Positions 19,693 through 29,845 are shown, numbered from the stretch's first letter. The stretch: DNA of 64,000 nucleotides from Gemmatales bacterium (GCA_026004675.1 BPJP01000003.1:310001-374000), one strand, 5' to 3'. Translations and numbers: made by a program. Notes: a model not told the origin generated them from the letters alone.

Positions 19693-20607
19693 ATGCCACG
19701 AATCGTTACCCTCATCGCCAGCGCCACCGAAATCGTCTGTGCTCTCGGGTTCGAAAACGATATCGTCGGCCGCTCGCACGAATGCGACTTCCCTTCCTCC
19801 ATCCGTGATCGCCCCGTCTGCACCGAACCCAAGTTCGACGTGCAGGGCTCGTCGGCTGAAATCGATCGCCGGGTCAAAGATACCGTTAAACACGGTTTGT
19901 CTGTCTATCGCGTCGACGCGGAGAAGCTGCGCGAACTTCGCCCCGACATCATCGTTACGCAAATGCAATGTGAAGTCTGTGCCGTCAGCGAGCGGGATGT
20001 CGAGCAAGCCGTTTGCAACTGGCTGGACAGCAAACCCAAAATTGTCACCCTCTCGCCTGATCGCCTTGAAGACGTTTGGGACAACATTCGGACGGTAGCC
20101 AACGCTTTGGATGTCCCCTCCAGAGGCGACGAAGTCATCCAACGTCTCAACGAACGCATCGAAATTGTCGCCGACAAAACGAGATCGCTTGCCGATCGCC
20201 CGACCGTCGCCTGTATCGAGTGGATCGAGCCATTGATGGCGGCGGGCAATTGGGTTCCCGAACTCGTCGAACTGGCAGGCGGCACGAACCTTTTCGGCCA
20301 GGCAGGCAAGCACGCTCCCTGGATGACCTGGGAACAACTCCAGATGGCTGATCCCGATATGATCGTTCTGATGCCGTGCGGCTTCGACATCGAACGTACC
20401 AAAGCAGAGATGGCGTGGTTAACGTCTCGTGCCGGCTGGGACAACCTGAAGGCAGCACGCACACGTCGCGTTTTCATCACCGACGGCAACCAGTATTTCA
20501 ACCGACCAGGACCGCGCCTTGTCGACTCGCTGGAAATCCTGGCCGAGTTGTTTCATCCGGCGACGTTCTCGCCTCAGCACCATCACGCCTGGGTGCGCTT
20601 CGCTTGA
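19693..20607 (+). CDS. Cobalamin-binding protein, BtuF-like (periplasmic-binding-protein fold)
   Basis: This is a 304-residue protein with the class III (helical-backbone) binding-protein fold: an N-terminal Rossmann lobe opening IVTLIASATEIVCALG, then a long linking helix and a second lobe with PDMIVLMPCGFD. The whole pattern matches proteins annotated as cobalamin-binding. It lacks an obvious signal peptide, so this homologue may act in the cytoplasm or be exported unconventionally; many BtuF-like proteins outside the btuCDF operon look like this. No BtuC or BtuD gene is adjacent. The binding specificity is inferred from family resemblance only. Confidence 0.82.
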   Translation: MPRIVTLIASATEIVCALGFENDIVGRSHECDFPSSIRDRPVCTEPKFDVQGSSAEIDRRVKDTVKHGLSVYRVDAEKLRELRPDIIVTQMQCEVCAVSERDVEQAVCNWLDSKPKIVTLSPDRLEDVWDNIRTVANALDVPSRGDEVIQRLNERIEIVADKTRSLADRPTVACIEWIEPLMAAGNWVPELVELAGGTNLFGQAGKHAPWMTWEQLQMADPDMIVLMPCGFDIERTKAEMAWLTSRAGWDNLKAARTRRVFITDGNQYFNRPGPRLVDSLEILAELFHPATFSPQHHHAWVRFA

Positions 20608-20708
20608 ACGCCTACTGCTTTTGGGTGCTTGACTTGCCGACCACCGAAACAGGCGGCATGAATCGAACGCAAACGAATCTGCGAAACTGCCCGCACGCCC
20701 ATCTTCGA

Positions 20709-20737
20709 TTGCCGACATTTTCGTCACTGTGTAGAAT
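20709..20737 (+). promoter_or_regulatory. Promoter of tRNA-Ala
   Basis: TTGCCG at 20709-20714 and TAGAAT at 20732-20737 are separated by 17 bases, and the -10 ends 26 bases upstream of the tRNA. Confidence 0.5.
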
Positions 20738-20763
20738 CCTTATTTGTGACGCCGTTGCGAAGC

Positions 20764-20836
20764 GGGGCCGTAGCTCAATTGGGAGAGCGCAGCGTTCGCA
20801 ATGCTGAGGTTACGGGTTCGATCCCCGTCGGCTCCA
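20764..20836 (+). tRNA. tRNA-Ala (anticodon CGC)
   Basis: The 73-base sequence folds as a full cloverleaf. The acceptor GGGGCCG pairs with CGGCTCC and includes the G3:U70 wobble that identifies alanine tRNAs. The D arm is GCTC/GAGC. The anticodon loop is TTCGCAA, giving anticodon CGC, which reads GCG. The T arm is ACGGG/CCCGT with the TTCGATC loop, and the discriminator is A. The 3' CCA is not encoded. Confidence 0.96.
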
Positions 20837-21056
20837 ATCCACTCATCCTCATCGCCTTCAAGTCCGCAACCTGTCCCATCGCTTACGGTTCCGGAACCTC
20901 CGACCGCGAAGAAAGTAACGATCATAGGTTTTGTTCGCGTTCTCCCGACGATATTCGCCAAAAGCGCGGCGAATTGCGGGGAAGAACTTTCAATCACGCC
21001 CGCATTTATTAAAATATCGAGACTGGATAAAATGGGTAAAAAGAGAAAGACTGGCT

Positions 21057-23102
21057 ATGTGTGGCATCGCCGGCCTGTTCAATTTGACCAATGAGATGCC
21101 CCCGCCTATCGGTGTCCTCGAAGCGATGGCCGGCGCGCTATACCACAGGGGACCGGATGAAGATGGCTTTTTGATTCAGCCAGGACTGGGTTTGGCGTCT
21201 CGGCGGCTAAGCATCGTCGGTATCGACAATGGCAAGCAGCCGATCTCCAACGAAGACCGCACTGTTCACGTCGTCTTCAATGGCGAGTTGTTCGATCATC
21301 CTGAAGAACGAGAGCAGCTTGAAAACCTGGGCCATCGTTTTCGCACTGGATGCGACACGGAAATCATCCCTCACATTTGGGAAGAAAAAGGCGAAGGGAT
21401 GTTTCCTCATCTAAGAGGCCAGTTCGCCTTCGCCTTGTGGGATGAAAAAGAGCAGTGCCTGATCCTCGCCCGCGATCGCTTCGGCATTTGCCCGCTGTTC
21501 TGGACGCGGCAAAAGACCTCGTCCGGCGAATGGTTGTTGTTCGCTTCCGAGATCAAAGCACTTTTCGCGTCCGGACTTGTGGCACCTCGGGCCGATGAGC
21601 GCGGGATCAACCATGTCTTTACCTATTTTGCTTTGCCTGGTCCGGTCACTTGTTTTGCTGGCATCAAGACCCTTTTGCCGGGACATTATCTGAGCATCCA
21701 ACGCGGCAGGGAACTGGCGTCGGTTCGCGACAAAGTCTATTGGCAGATCGATTTTCCTGATCGGGGCGAAGAGGAGGCTGGCGATAATGCCCGCCGGACC
21801 ATCGACGGATTTGAAGAGGTATTCGTAGCGGCAGTGAATCGGCGTCTGCGGGCCGACGTGCCAGTTGTTTCCTATTTGAGCGGTGGAGTCGATTCGAGTC
21901 TCGTCGTGGCGGTCGCCTGTCGTCTTCGGGGCAAACCGATTCCCACCTTCACGATTCAGATTCGGGATCGCGATCTCGACGAAACAGCAGAAGCAAACCT
22001 CGTTGCCGACTTTTTGGGCAGCAAGCCGAACGTTGTACCCTTTGGAGCGGCGGAAACTCTGCAAATCTATCCCCGTCTGACAGAAGCCAGCGAGATGCCC
22101 GTGATCGACACTTCGTGCGGTGCCTTGATGCTGCTGGCGCAACAGGTCCACTATGAGGGTTACAAGGTCGCGCTCACAGGGGAAGGGGCTGACGAGTGGC
22201 TTGCTGGTTATCCCTGGTACAAAGTGCACCGGCTGCTTGGGTTTCTCGATGTCGTTCCGCAGTGGAAACTGAGCACCAGACTGAGACAATGGCTGGTCAA
22301 ACGGAGCGGCGTTGCTGGTTCCAAACCTGAATTGCTTTTGCGTATGCAGGACGCAGTCGGTGGCCCAAACGCCTGGCTCGACATCTACGGGCCAATGAGC
22401 TTGAACAAACCGCGCTTTTACAGCCAGCACATGCTTGAAAAGCTCGGCGATCATCTTCCTTACGACGATCTCGGATTGAATTTGGAACGTGCCCGCCGCT
22501 GGCACCCCCTGAACCGGTCGCTTTATCTCGGCGCGCGGGTCCACTTGCCTGGGCACCTGCTGTGCTCCAAAGGGGATCGAGTCGCGATGGACAATTCCGT
22601 CGAGACGCGCTATCCGTTCTTGGACGAAGGGGTATTTGACTTTCTGGCAAAGCTCGCGCCGAAGTGGAAGATGCGAGGGTTTGCGGACAAGTTCATCCTG
22701 CGTCGTCTGGCTGAACGCTGGCTTCCCAAAGCAGTGGCTCGGCGAAAAAAGTGGATGTTTCGCGCGCCTTTCGACAGTTTTCATGCCGACAACTTGCCAC
22801 CGTTTGTGGAACAACTTCTGAGTCCCGAGTCCCTTCGCAAAACAAGTTTCTTTGACTCGGATCGGGTCCGTTATTGGCGGGAACGATTTCGCGCGATGCG
22901 GCGAGGATCGTTTCAGCGAACCTTTGTGGAAATGGGCCTGGTGGGGGTCGTGGCGACGCAGTTGTGGTATCACTTGTTCATCGACGCATCCCTTGCCGAT
23001 TTGCCTGGATGTAGCTGGAAAATCGCGCAAACGGCCAAGAATATTTCGCGGCCCGGCAATGGAAGATTGAAAGTTGCCGGCGAACTGGAAAAAGTGGAGT
23101 AG
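21057..23102 (+). CDS. asnB: Asparagine synthetase (glutamine-hydrolysing)
   Basis: This is a 681-residue protein. I chose ATG 21057 because it puts the catalytic cysteine at position 2 (MCGIAGLF), needed after Met removal. The N-terminal class II glutaminase domain (to about 200) contains the YHRGPD motif. The synthetase domain has the ATP pyrophosphatase loop YLSGGVDSS near residue 274 and TGEGADE further on. It would make asparagine, or amidate a related acid, using glutamine nitrogen and ATP. It ends 65 bases before an ABC export operon on the same strand, so it might modify an exported product, but housekeeping synthesis is equally possible. Confidence 0.92.
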   Translation: MCGIAGLFNLTNEMPPPIGVLEAMAGALYHRGPDEDGFLIQPGLGLASRRLSIVGIDNGKQPISNEDRTVHVVFNGELFDHPEEREQLENLGHRFRTGCDTEIIPHIWEEKGEGMFPHLRGQFAFALWDEKEQCLILARDRFGICPLFWTRQKTSSGEWLLFASEIKALFASGLVAPRADERGINHVFTYFALPGPVTCFAGIKTLLPGHYLSIQRGRELASVRDKVYWQIDFPDRGEEEAGDNARRTIDGFEEVFVAAVNRRLRADVPVVSYLSGGVDSSLVVAVACRLRGKPIPTFTIQIRDRDLDETAEANLVADFLGSKPNVVPFGAAETLQIYPRLTEASEMPVIDTSCGALMLLAQQVHYEGYKVALTGEGADEWLAGYPWYKVHRLLGFLDVVPQWKLSTRLRQWLVKRSGVAGSKPELLLRMQDAVGGPNAWLDIYGPMSLNKPRFYSQHMLEKLGDHLPYDDLGLNLERARRWHPLNRSLYLGARVHLPGHLLCSKGDRVAMDNSVETRYPFLDEGVFDFLAKLAPKWKMRGFADKFILRRLAERWLPKAVARRKKWMFRAPFDSFHADNLPPFVEQLLSPESLRKTSFFDSDRVRYWRERFRAMRRGSFQRTFVEMGLVGVVATQLWYHLFIDASLADLPGCSWKIAQTAKNISRPGNGRLKVAGELEKVE

Positions 23103-23167
23103 AGGCGCTTTCGAAGTTTCCCCTCTCCTCCTTTCGGAGAAAGACGCGAGAGACGGGGCGACACGTC

Positions 23168-24287
23168 ATGTCTTATTCGTTGATTACGCTCTGGCACGAG
23201 CGTCGGCGTTACCTGCCCGGCATCCTGGCGGTCGGCTTCAGCGCTTTGCTGATCGCTCTGCAATGCGGCCTTCTGCTTGGGCTGTTTTCGATCACGTCGA
23301 TCCCCATCGACCACAGCAAGGCCGACTTGTGGATCGGGTCGCCTCAAGTGCTGGCGGTCGATCTAGGCAGACCCATCCCGACGTCGTTGCGATCGCGGAT
23401 TGCCAGTATCCCCCGGCGTGCAGCCGCCGGAACAGTTTATCGAAGGCTTTTCGGTCTGGAACAAGCCGACAGGCGGGTCGGATTTATGTCTGGTGATCGG
23501 CTGCCGACTGGGAGATGATTCACTTGGCGCCATCAGCGAGTTGACTTCGGAACTACGGGCCAAACTTACCGAGCCTGGTACGATCGTCATCGATGAATCG
23601 GAATTGGGCCGACTCGGGCTGACGAACGGAATCGACGAGACGGTCGAAATCGGCGGCCAGCGCGTGCGAATCGTCGGTTTGGTTCGCGGCCTGAAAGGGA
23701 TTGCCGCCCCGTATGTTTTTTGCTCTGTGCGAACGGCGCGTCCGCTGCTGCGGATGGCGGAGAATCAAACGACATTCTTGCTGGCACGATGCGACAACCC
23801 GAAGCTGGCCGATGCCGCCGCCAGGCGACTCAAAGCATATTCCGACATGTCGGCTTATACGGCTCGGGAATTTTCGCTGCGCTCGCGGATGCACTGGTTG
23901 ACCAAAACCAAGGCGGGCATCGCCTTGGGCTATACCGCTCTTTTAGGTCTTTTGGTTGGCGGTGTCGTCACAAGCCAGACCCTCTATGCGGCAACGGCAG
24001 CTTCGCTCCGCGAATATGCTGTCTTGCGTGCCTTGGGCATCCCGCGCTGGCGGATGTCGGCAATGGTTCTTGCTCAATCGTTTTGGGTCGGTCTGGCGGG
24101 AAACCTTTTGGCCGTCGGACCAGCCTTCTTTTTCGCCTGGGTTGCCGACGTCGTAGGCGTCAAAGTCATGTTGCCTGGCTGGCTTTTGGCCGCCTCGCTC
24201 GGCATCACCATGTTTATGGCGATGATCTCGGGACTGGCTGCACTACGTTCACTGCGCTTGAGCGAGCCGGCGATACTGCTCCGCTAA
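23168..24287 (+). CDS. ABC transporter permease, DevC/FtsX-like, one frameshift
   Basis: An N-terminal transmembrane helix (residues about 20-43) is followed by a large extracytoplasmic domain and three C-terminal helices, the MacB/DevC arrangement. The frame breaks at CCCCC (23410-23414). Removing one C joins IASIPGVQPPEQFIEGFSVW smoothly and yields 372 residues. The ATPase gene starts 28 bases downstream and the HlyD-type adaptor follows, so this is the membrane channel of a tripartite exporter. Substrate unknown; cyanobacterial DevBCA relatives export glycolipids. Confidence 0.85.
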
Positions 24288-24315
24288 GCTGGCGCTAACG
24301 GTTTGCGACACGAAA

Positions 24316-25032
24316 ATGACGACGATGAATGGAAGCGAAACCACACTCCGAGCACGAAACGTCAGCCGATCTTTCGGCACCGGCGCAACCAGGACGACAG
24401 CGGTTGCTGGTGTTTCTCTCGAATTGCGTCGCGGCCAGTTCGCTTTGCTGATGGGCCCTTCGGGGAGTGGCAAATCAACCCTGCTGGCGATGTTGTCCGG
24501 TTTGCTCCGACCCGATGAAGGACACGTCGAGGTCTTCGGGCAGCATCTCTGGTCTCTTTCCGAGGTGGAACGCGAGCGCTTTCGGCGAAAACACTTCGGC
24601 TTTATTTTTCAAGGGTTCAACCTCTTTCCAGCGTTGACGGCGAGCCAACAGGTCGAATTGGTCCTTCGTTGGGGAAGTGCTCTGGGACGCCATGAAAGCC
24701 GGCGAAGAGCCAACCAGATACTGAGCCGATTGGGTCTTGCGGATCGAGCGGATTTGCGACCGGCTCAGTTGTCCGGCGGCGAAAAGCAACGTGTCGCCAT
24801 TGGGCGAGCGCTGGTCAAACAGCCTGCCTTCGTCTTTGCCGACGAACCGACCAGCGCTTTGGACTGGAAACACGGCGCTTCCGTCATTGAATTGCTGACC
24901 CAGGCGACGAGAGAGCAAGGCACAACCGTTTTGGTCGTGTCGCACGACCCCCGCATCGAACCATATGCTGATCAGGTTTTTCAATTGGAAGACGGACGAC
25001 TGACGTGCAAGACGGCGCTGACGCCGACGTGA
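24316..25032 (+). CDS. ABC transporter ATP-binding protein (DevA/LolD/MacB type)
   Basis: This is a 238-residue ATPase with Walker A GPSGSGKST, a Q-loop FIFQGFNLFPALT, signature LSGGEKQRVA, Walker B FVFADEP and an H-loop (VVSHD). The FxFQxFNL region and overall length match the LolD/MacB/DevA clade that drives mechanotransmission exporters rather than pore importers. It sits between the permease and the adaptor in one operon. Start ATG 24316; an in-frame ATG three codons later is an alternative. Confidence 0.94.
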   Translation: MTTMNGSETTLRARNVSRSFGTGATRTTAVAGVSLELRRGQFALLMGPSGSGKSTLLAMLSGLLRPDEGHVEVFGQHLWSLSEVERERFRRKHFGFIFQGFNLFPALTASQQVELVLRWGSALGRHESRRRANQILSRLGLADRADLRPAQLSGGEKQRVAIGRALVKQPAFVFADEPTSALDWKHGASVIELLTQATREQGTTVLVVSHDPRIEPYADQVFQLEDGRLTCKTALTPT

Positions 25033-25064
25033 GAAATCGCTGTCTCCCTGATGGAGATCAGACC

Positions 25065-26108
25065 ATGAAATCGCGACGATGGTTTGTAATACTGGGCATT
25101 GTCATCTTGATCGTCAGTACGCTCGTGGCCTCGATGAGCGGAACCGGCGGACGGGGGGATGCTCCCATCAAGTCGGGCGATTCGTCGCCGGTTCAATTGG
25201 TCTGTTATGGCCACGTCGATGTGGAGGGCGGCGTCATTCCCCTGTATCCGTTACAGCCAGGACGAGTCGTCGATGTGCTGGTCGCTGAGAACGACGATGT
25301 CCAAAAAGGGGCGATCCTGCTCGAGGTCGATGACCAGCCGGCTCGCTATCGGTGGCGCCAGGCCCACGCCGATCTGGCCAGCGCCCAGGCTCAAGCGAGG
25401 CAGGCGAAGACCGCTCAGCAGCGCCATCGAGCGAAAATCGCCCAGCAACAGGCGGCAATCGATGCTCTGGCCCACGATCTCGAAGCGGCAAAACTCGGCC
25501 TGCAACGCAAAGAAATGCTGGCCAAAGACAGGCTCGCCAGTCCCATCGAAGTTGCTATTGCCAAACAAGTCGTCAAGAAGATAGAAGCCGGCATTCGTGC
25601 TGAAAAAGAAAAACTTCGTGAACTGAGCCTCTTCGATGTCGACTCCGAAGTCGAGCGCACGAAAGCCAACGTGGCGGCCAAACAAGCACAACTCGAAGAA
25701 GCCGAATTCGCTTTAGAGCAATGCCGACTGCGTGCTCCCGTTGATGGCCAGGTACTGCAAATCCTCGTCAGCCCAGGCAGCGTTTTGCCGCCGAACCCGA
25801 CCAGGACGGCGCTCGTCTTCTGTCCCGCCAAACCACTCATCGTTCGCGCTGAAGTCGAGCAGGAATTCGCTCATTTGCTCAAAGAGGGAAGAGCGGTCAC
25901 GGTCGAAAGCGAGTTCGCTGCACATCGCCCCTGGCGAGGAAAAATCGCTCGCGTCGCCAATTGGTATACGCATTCCCGGTTCGATGCCAATCGCATTCTG
26001 CGTGTCCAGGATGAACCGCGCACGCTCGAATGCATCGTCACCCTCGAAGAAGGCGAACCGGGATTCCGCATCGGCGAACAGGTCCGCGTTATCGTTCGAC
26101 CTGAATAA
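25065..26108 (+). CDS. HlyD-family membrane fusion protein (efflux adaptor)
   Basis: This is a 347-residue protein. I chose ATG 25065, preceded by GGAG at 25053-25056, over an upstream in-frame start that would overlap the ATPase gene. A single N-terminal transmembrane helix (residues about 6-26) anchors it. Then come a lipoyl/biotinyl half-motif (GRVVDVLVAENDDVQKGAILLEVD), a long Ala/Gln/Glu coiled coil (about 95-215), a second lipoyl half (LRAPVDGQVLQI) and a beta-barrel C-terminus. It would bridge the ABC permease to the outer membrane. No TolC gene is in the window. Confidence 0.9.
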   Translation: MKSRRWFVILGIVILIVSTLVASMSGTGGRGDAPIKSGDSSPVQLVCYGHVDVEGGVIPLYPLQPGRVVDVLVAENDDVQKGAILLEVDDQPARYRWRQAHADLASAQAQARQAKTAQQRHRAKIAQQQAAIDALAHDLEAAKLGLQRKEMLAKDRLASPIEVAIAKQVVKKIEAGIRAEKEKLRELSLFDVDSEVERTKANVAAKQAQLEEAEFALEQCRLRAPVDGQVLQILVSPGSVLPPNPTRTALVFCPAKPLIVRAEVEQEFAHLLKEGRAVTVESEFAAHRPWRGKIARVANWYTHSRFDANRILRVQDEPRTLECIVTLEEGEPGFRIGEQVRVIVRPE

Positions 26109-26141
26109 GAAGGCGAACGAATTTCTTGGGTTGCTGTCGCC

Positions 26142-27098
26142 TTACTGGGAGGACAGTCCGAGCTTTTCGAGAGCTTTCTTCAAAGGCGGAATACTGTCGC
26201 GTTTCTTCGGTTCGAAGTATTCTACCGAAACAAACGCCTTGACGCGGGCTTGACGCAATGCCGAGATGAAATCGCCGAGCGGGTAGTTCATTTCGCCATC
26301 GGCAGCCAGCGGCACATTGAAGTCGCCCGCTTTGGCGTTGCGAACGCCGACATGCGAAACATACTTCAACAACGGCAACGTCTCTTTCAGCGGGATGGAA
26401 TTGGCGACCACATGGCTGAAATCGAGGTCGAGTCTCAGACCGTCGACTTTTTCCAGAAGGTACAGGGCATCGTGCGGTTTTTCCGCGACCGAGCCGGTGT
26501 GGTTCTCAAAGGAAACTTGAATGTCGTGTTGGTCGGCCTGGCGAACCATTACGCGCATGACGTTGGCGGCATTATCCAGGCAGACTTGGCGCGGCAATTC
26601 GGCGAAAAACTTGCCCGGCTGAACGTTGATCAGGGGAATCGAGGCGGCACGAGCGCAAGCCAGAACTCGGCCAAAGTGCTCCCAAATGGCCCGCCGGTAT
26701 TTCAACTCGCTCGCTGTCAGCCCGGGAAATTTCTTGTCCTTGCTGGGACGAAAGTTGGCATGAATCGCGATCGGTTCGATCGCCAGCTTTTCGCAAACCT
26801 CGGCGATTTTTTTGCCGAGCTTTTCCGGCTCCGTCAACTGCGAAGGAGACACATGCGTCCAGCCTTCGAACATCGCCAGGTCGGCGTAGCGAAACCCCAG
26901 TTTTTTGATCGCGGCCAGCGCCTTGTCCCAGGGCATGTCGGAAAACGCCAGCGAAGAACAAGAAATCTTCAATCCTACCGGTTTTCTGCGCTCGAGGACG
27001 TCGTCGGCGAGGATCGCCGATGACAGCCACTCGCTTGTCCCCGCCAGCAATACGCTTCGCGCCAGGAATTCACGCCGACCTTGTCGTTTGCACATCAT
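26142..27098 (-). CDS. Tat-exported sugar phosphate isomerase/epimerase-like TIM barrel
   Basis: This is a 318-residue protein. The N-terminus has a twin-arginine signal (GRREFLARS followed by a hydrophobic stretch). The rest is a xylose-isomerase-like (AP endonuclease 2) TIM barrel, with conserved motifs such as VSFENHTGSVAEKP and LRLDLDFSHVV that supply metal ligands (Glu, Asp, His). These enzymes isomerise or epimerise sugars or inositol derivatives; the export signal suggests action in the periplasm, as in many planctomycete members. The substrate cannot be read from sequence. It converges on the HlyD gene. Confidence 0.85.
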   Translation of the reverse strand: MMCKRQGRREFLARSVLLAGTSEWLSSAILADDVLERRKPVGLKISCSSLAFSDMPWDKALAAIKKLGFRYADLAMFEGWTHVSPSQLTEPEKLGKKIAEVCEKLAIEPIAIHANFRPSKDKKFPGLTASELKYRRAIWEHFGRVLACARAASIPLINVQPGKFFAELPRQVCLDNAANVMRVMVRQADQHDIQVSFENHTGSVAEKPHDALYLLEKVDGLRLDLDFSHVVANSIPLKETLPLLKYVSHVGVRNAKAGDFNVPLAADGEMNYPLGDFISALRQARVKAFVSVEYFEPKKRDSIPPLKKALEKLGLSSQ

Positions 27099-27176
27099 GT
27101 CCTCTGTGTCAATTCGGCCTTAAAAGCCTGGTCACAACATCTTAACAGCCATATTTCGTGCCACCAGAGAAAACCG

Positions 27177-28447
27177 CTAGCGGATCACGCCGCCGACGAT
27201 CACAGTATCCGCCCGGCCACGCACTTTCCAATTGGCGAACGGACAATTTCGACTCTTGGAACGGAACTTTTCCGGATCAATGGTCCATTCGACATTCGGA
27301 TCAATAATCGTGACATCGGCATCCGCGCCGGGTTTCAATGTGCCTCGGTCGATGCCAAGAATGCGGGCGGGGTTGATGGTGAGTTTCTCGATCAGTTGCG
27401 GCCAGGTCAAATGGCCCGGTTCGATCAAGGAATGGATGCAAATCGGCAGCAACGTTTCCAATCCGATGACGCCGTTCGGCGCCTGGTCCAATTCTCGCAT
27501 CTTCTTTTCGGGCGCATGCGGTGCGTGATCGGTGACGATCGCGTCGATCGTGCCGTCTTTCAGCCCCTCGATCATGGCCTGCACGTCGTCGCGGGTTCGC
27601 AGCGGCGGATACATCTTGAAGTTGCTATCAAAGGATCGCAGGCATTCGTCGGTGAGGGTGAAATGATGCGTGCACACTTCGGCTGTCACATTGACACCCC
27701 GTTTGCGAGCCTGGCGGATCAACTCGACGCTGCCAGCAGAGGAGACGTGCAAAACGTGTAGCCGACCGCCGGTCAATTCGGCCAAGGCCAGATCGCGATA
27801 CACCATGATTTCCTCGGCGGCAGCCGGCAGACCGCGCAAACCAAGCCGCATGCTTTCGAATCCCTCATGCATGACTCCCCCTTTGGTCAGCTCGAGGTCT
27901 TCGCAATGGTTCATCACCGGCTTGTCGAACATCAGGCAATTATTCGAACGCGCGGCGCATAATCTCGGCACTGACGACCGGTGCACCATCATCGGTGAAG
28001 GCGACGGCGCCGCCTTCGACCAGGCCCGCCGATTTCCGCCAGTTCTTTTCCTTGTCGCCCCTTTGTTATCGCGCCGATGGGGAACACGTTCGCATAGCCC
28101 GCCCGTTCGGCTTGAAGATAGATAAACTCGGCGGCTGCCTGGTTATCGATCGCTGGTTCGGTGTTCGGCATGCAAGCGACAGAGGTGATGCCGCCGGCCA
28201 GTGCCGCAGCAGCCCCGGTCGCAATCGTTTCATCTTCTTCGCGCCCTGGCTCGCGCAAGTGCACGTGCATGTCGATCAAGCCAGGCGTGACGATCTTGTT
28301 GGTTGCGTCGATCTCGCAGGTGGCACGGTATTGCGGCTGCGGTCCCAGGCCGAGAATCTGCTCCCCTCGAATCCACAATTCCGTCACTTCGTCGATTCCT
28401 TGAGAGGGATCGATGACGCGGCCGTTCTTGATGCAGATGGTTTCCAT
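27177..28447 (-). CDS. pyrC: Dihydroorotase, two frameshifts
   Basis: Dihydroorotase makes dihydroorotate in pyrimidine synthesis. From ATG 28447 the protein shows the metal motif [10 protein letters not shown] and later NHCEDLELT and VTDHAPHAP, the catalytic Asp loop of class I (PyrC/PyrX-type) enzymes. Two extra bases, near 28023-28027 and 27939-27944, split it into three frames. The middle frame supplies [20 protein letters not shown], and the joined protein has 422 residues, normal for the family. An essential gene decaying in this pattern is unlikely, so sequence error is the better explanation. The C-terminus keeps the NPARILGI motif. A catalytically dead PyrC paralogue is unlikely because the active-site residues remain. 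Confidence 0.88.
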
Positions 28448-28498
28448 GCGGAGATTGTATCGGCGGCGCGAGCGGCGGCAGCCGAGGCAGCAAACGTC

Positions 28499-29845
28499 TC
28501 AAACGAGATCGGGAACAAGAAGTTTTTCTGGCCCGGCCAAGTCGTCCCAAAAGAACCTCAGCCGCCAGGTATCCGCTGCGCACGGCGCTTTCCATCGTCG
28601 CCGGCCATCCCGTCGCTGTCCAATCGCCAGCCAGCAACAGATTCGGCAATGGACTGGGCCTGGTGGGGACGCCAGCGATCCACTCCCGGAACGGCGCTGA
28701 ACGTCGCCGCGTGTTCCGTAAACAACCCGGCTGTAAAGAAGCGTTGCTCGGCGCGCCGCGGGAAACAAGCGTCGCAATTCATCGACAATGATTGCCAACA
28801 CCTTTTGCTGACCTATTTCCCGCAGATCGCGCGCCGCACTGACGACCACTTGAATGGCGTGTTCTCCTGCCTTCGTTTCTCCGCGATTAAACACCCATTG
28901 CCCGACCGAGTCTATCAGCACCACATGCGGCCAGCGCAGAATCGGCTGATCATACCACAGGTGCACACTCGTAATCGGTGACAGTTGCAATCGCCTGAGA
29001 TGTGAAAACGTTGGATGAACCTCGATGACATTCTTCGGCAAAAGTCCCAAAAGCCTTTGGAACGGAACGGCAGCGATGTACCAGTCCGCCCTCAAGATGC
29101 GATCGTCGCGCATTTTTACGCCCGCCACTTTTCCGTTTTCCACGAGGATGGTGCGTACGGGATGGTTCATTCGCACCGCCACCTGATGGCGGCGAAACCA
29201 GTCACTCAGTTCTTCCCCATAAAACCGGCTAAGCGGGACCGTCGGAAGTTCGATTTCAAACGCATGGCGATGGCGCAAAAACCCATCAACGAAAACTTTG
29301 CGGGCATAGCGCAGCCCGATCCGTTCTGGTGTTTCATTCAGAGCACTTGTCAGAACGGTACCCCAAAACCGTTTGATCGCAGTTCTGCTCTGACGATGCT
29401 GTGTAAGCCAGTCGGCAAAAGGGGAGTCTTCGTCGGATGCGGAAGCTGCCAATCGGGACAACGCCCAGGCGATCCTGAGCTTGTCGGCGGCGGTGAGAAA
29501 GTGCAATCCAAAAAACGATCGCGCCAAGTGAACAGGAGGGAGCCACGGATCGGCAGCGAATCGGCTAAGGCGACGGTCGGGCGTCATGAAATAGAGGCGA
29601 CTTTGCGGTCTTAGAAATCGGCTCAAACCAAGCGTTCGGCAAAAGCGAGCGAAGTTGGTGCAACACCCCATACTGACGTGCTGGCAGTTGTCGATGATCG
29701 TGCCACTGGTGGCATCGACGAACGACGAGGCTCGACCTCCGAGACGGTTGCGGGATTCAAGTAACGTGACGTGAAAGCCACGCGGCGCCAAGGCGGTCGC
29801 CGCCGACAGCCCTGCCAGTCCTCCCCCTACGATCAGGACTTCCAT
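28499..29845 (-). CDS. hpnE: Squalene-associated FAD-dependent desaturase (hydroxysqualene dehydroxylase HpnE), three frameshifts
   Basis: The N-terminus is a classical FAD-binding motif (VLIVGGGLAGLSAA) followed by an NRLGGRASSF motif. The DNCQHVSMGCCTNF segment and overall length match HpnE, which reduces hydroxysqualene to squalene in hopanoid/squalene synthesis. Three extra bases near 28721, 28645 and 28525 shift the last 110 codons through all frames. Correcting them restores RVVTEHAATFSAVPG and IANLLLAGDWTATGWPATME, the FAD-binding C-terminus, giving 447 residues. Because three insertions sum to one codon, the original frame reappears at the stop. HpnC and HpnD are not in the window. 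Confidence 0.88.
   Translation of the reverse strand: MEVLIVGGGLAGLSAATALAPRGFHVTLLESRNRLGGRASSFVDATSGTIIDNCQHVSMGCCTNFARFCRTLGLSRFLRPQSRLYFMTPDRRLSRFAADPWLPPVHLARSFFGLHFLTAADKLRIAWALSRLAASASDEDSPFADWLTQHRQSRTAIKRFWGTVLTSALNETPERIGLRYARKVFVDGFLRHRHAFEIELPTVPLSRFYGEELSDWFRRHQVAVRMNHPVRTILVENGKVAGVKMRDDRILRADWYIAAVPFQRLLGLLPKNVIEVHPTFSHLRRLQLSPITSVHLWYDQPILRWPHVVLIDSVGQWVFNRGETKAGEHAIQVVVSAARDLREIGQQKVLAIIVDELRRLFPAARRATLLYSRVVYGTRGDVQRRSGSGSLASPPGPVHCRICCWLAIGQRRDGRRRWKAPCAADTWRLRFFWDDLAGPEKLLVPDLV

Noticed and set aside
20764..20836. tRNA-Ala as an attachment site for an integrated element
   Set aside because: No direct repeat of the tRNA 3' end, no integrase and no change in gene character was seen on either side.
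21411..23030. Long minus-strand frame opposite asnB
   Set aside because: The plus strand encodes a full-length enzyme with catalytic residues in place; the antisense frame has none.
27177..28447. Programmed frameshifting as explanation for the split dihydroorotase
   Set aside because: Two separate breaks occur at different contexts without a slippery heptamer plus pseudoknot, and similar breaks affect unrelated genes nearby.
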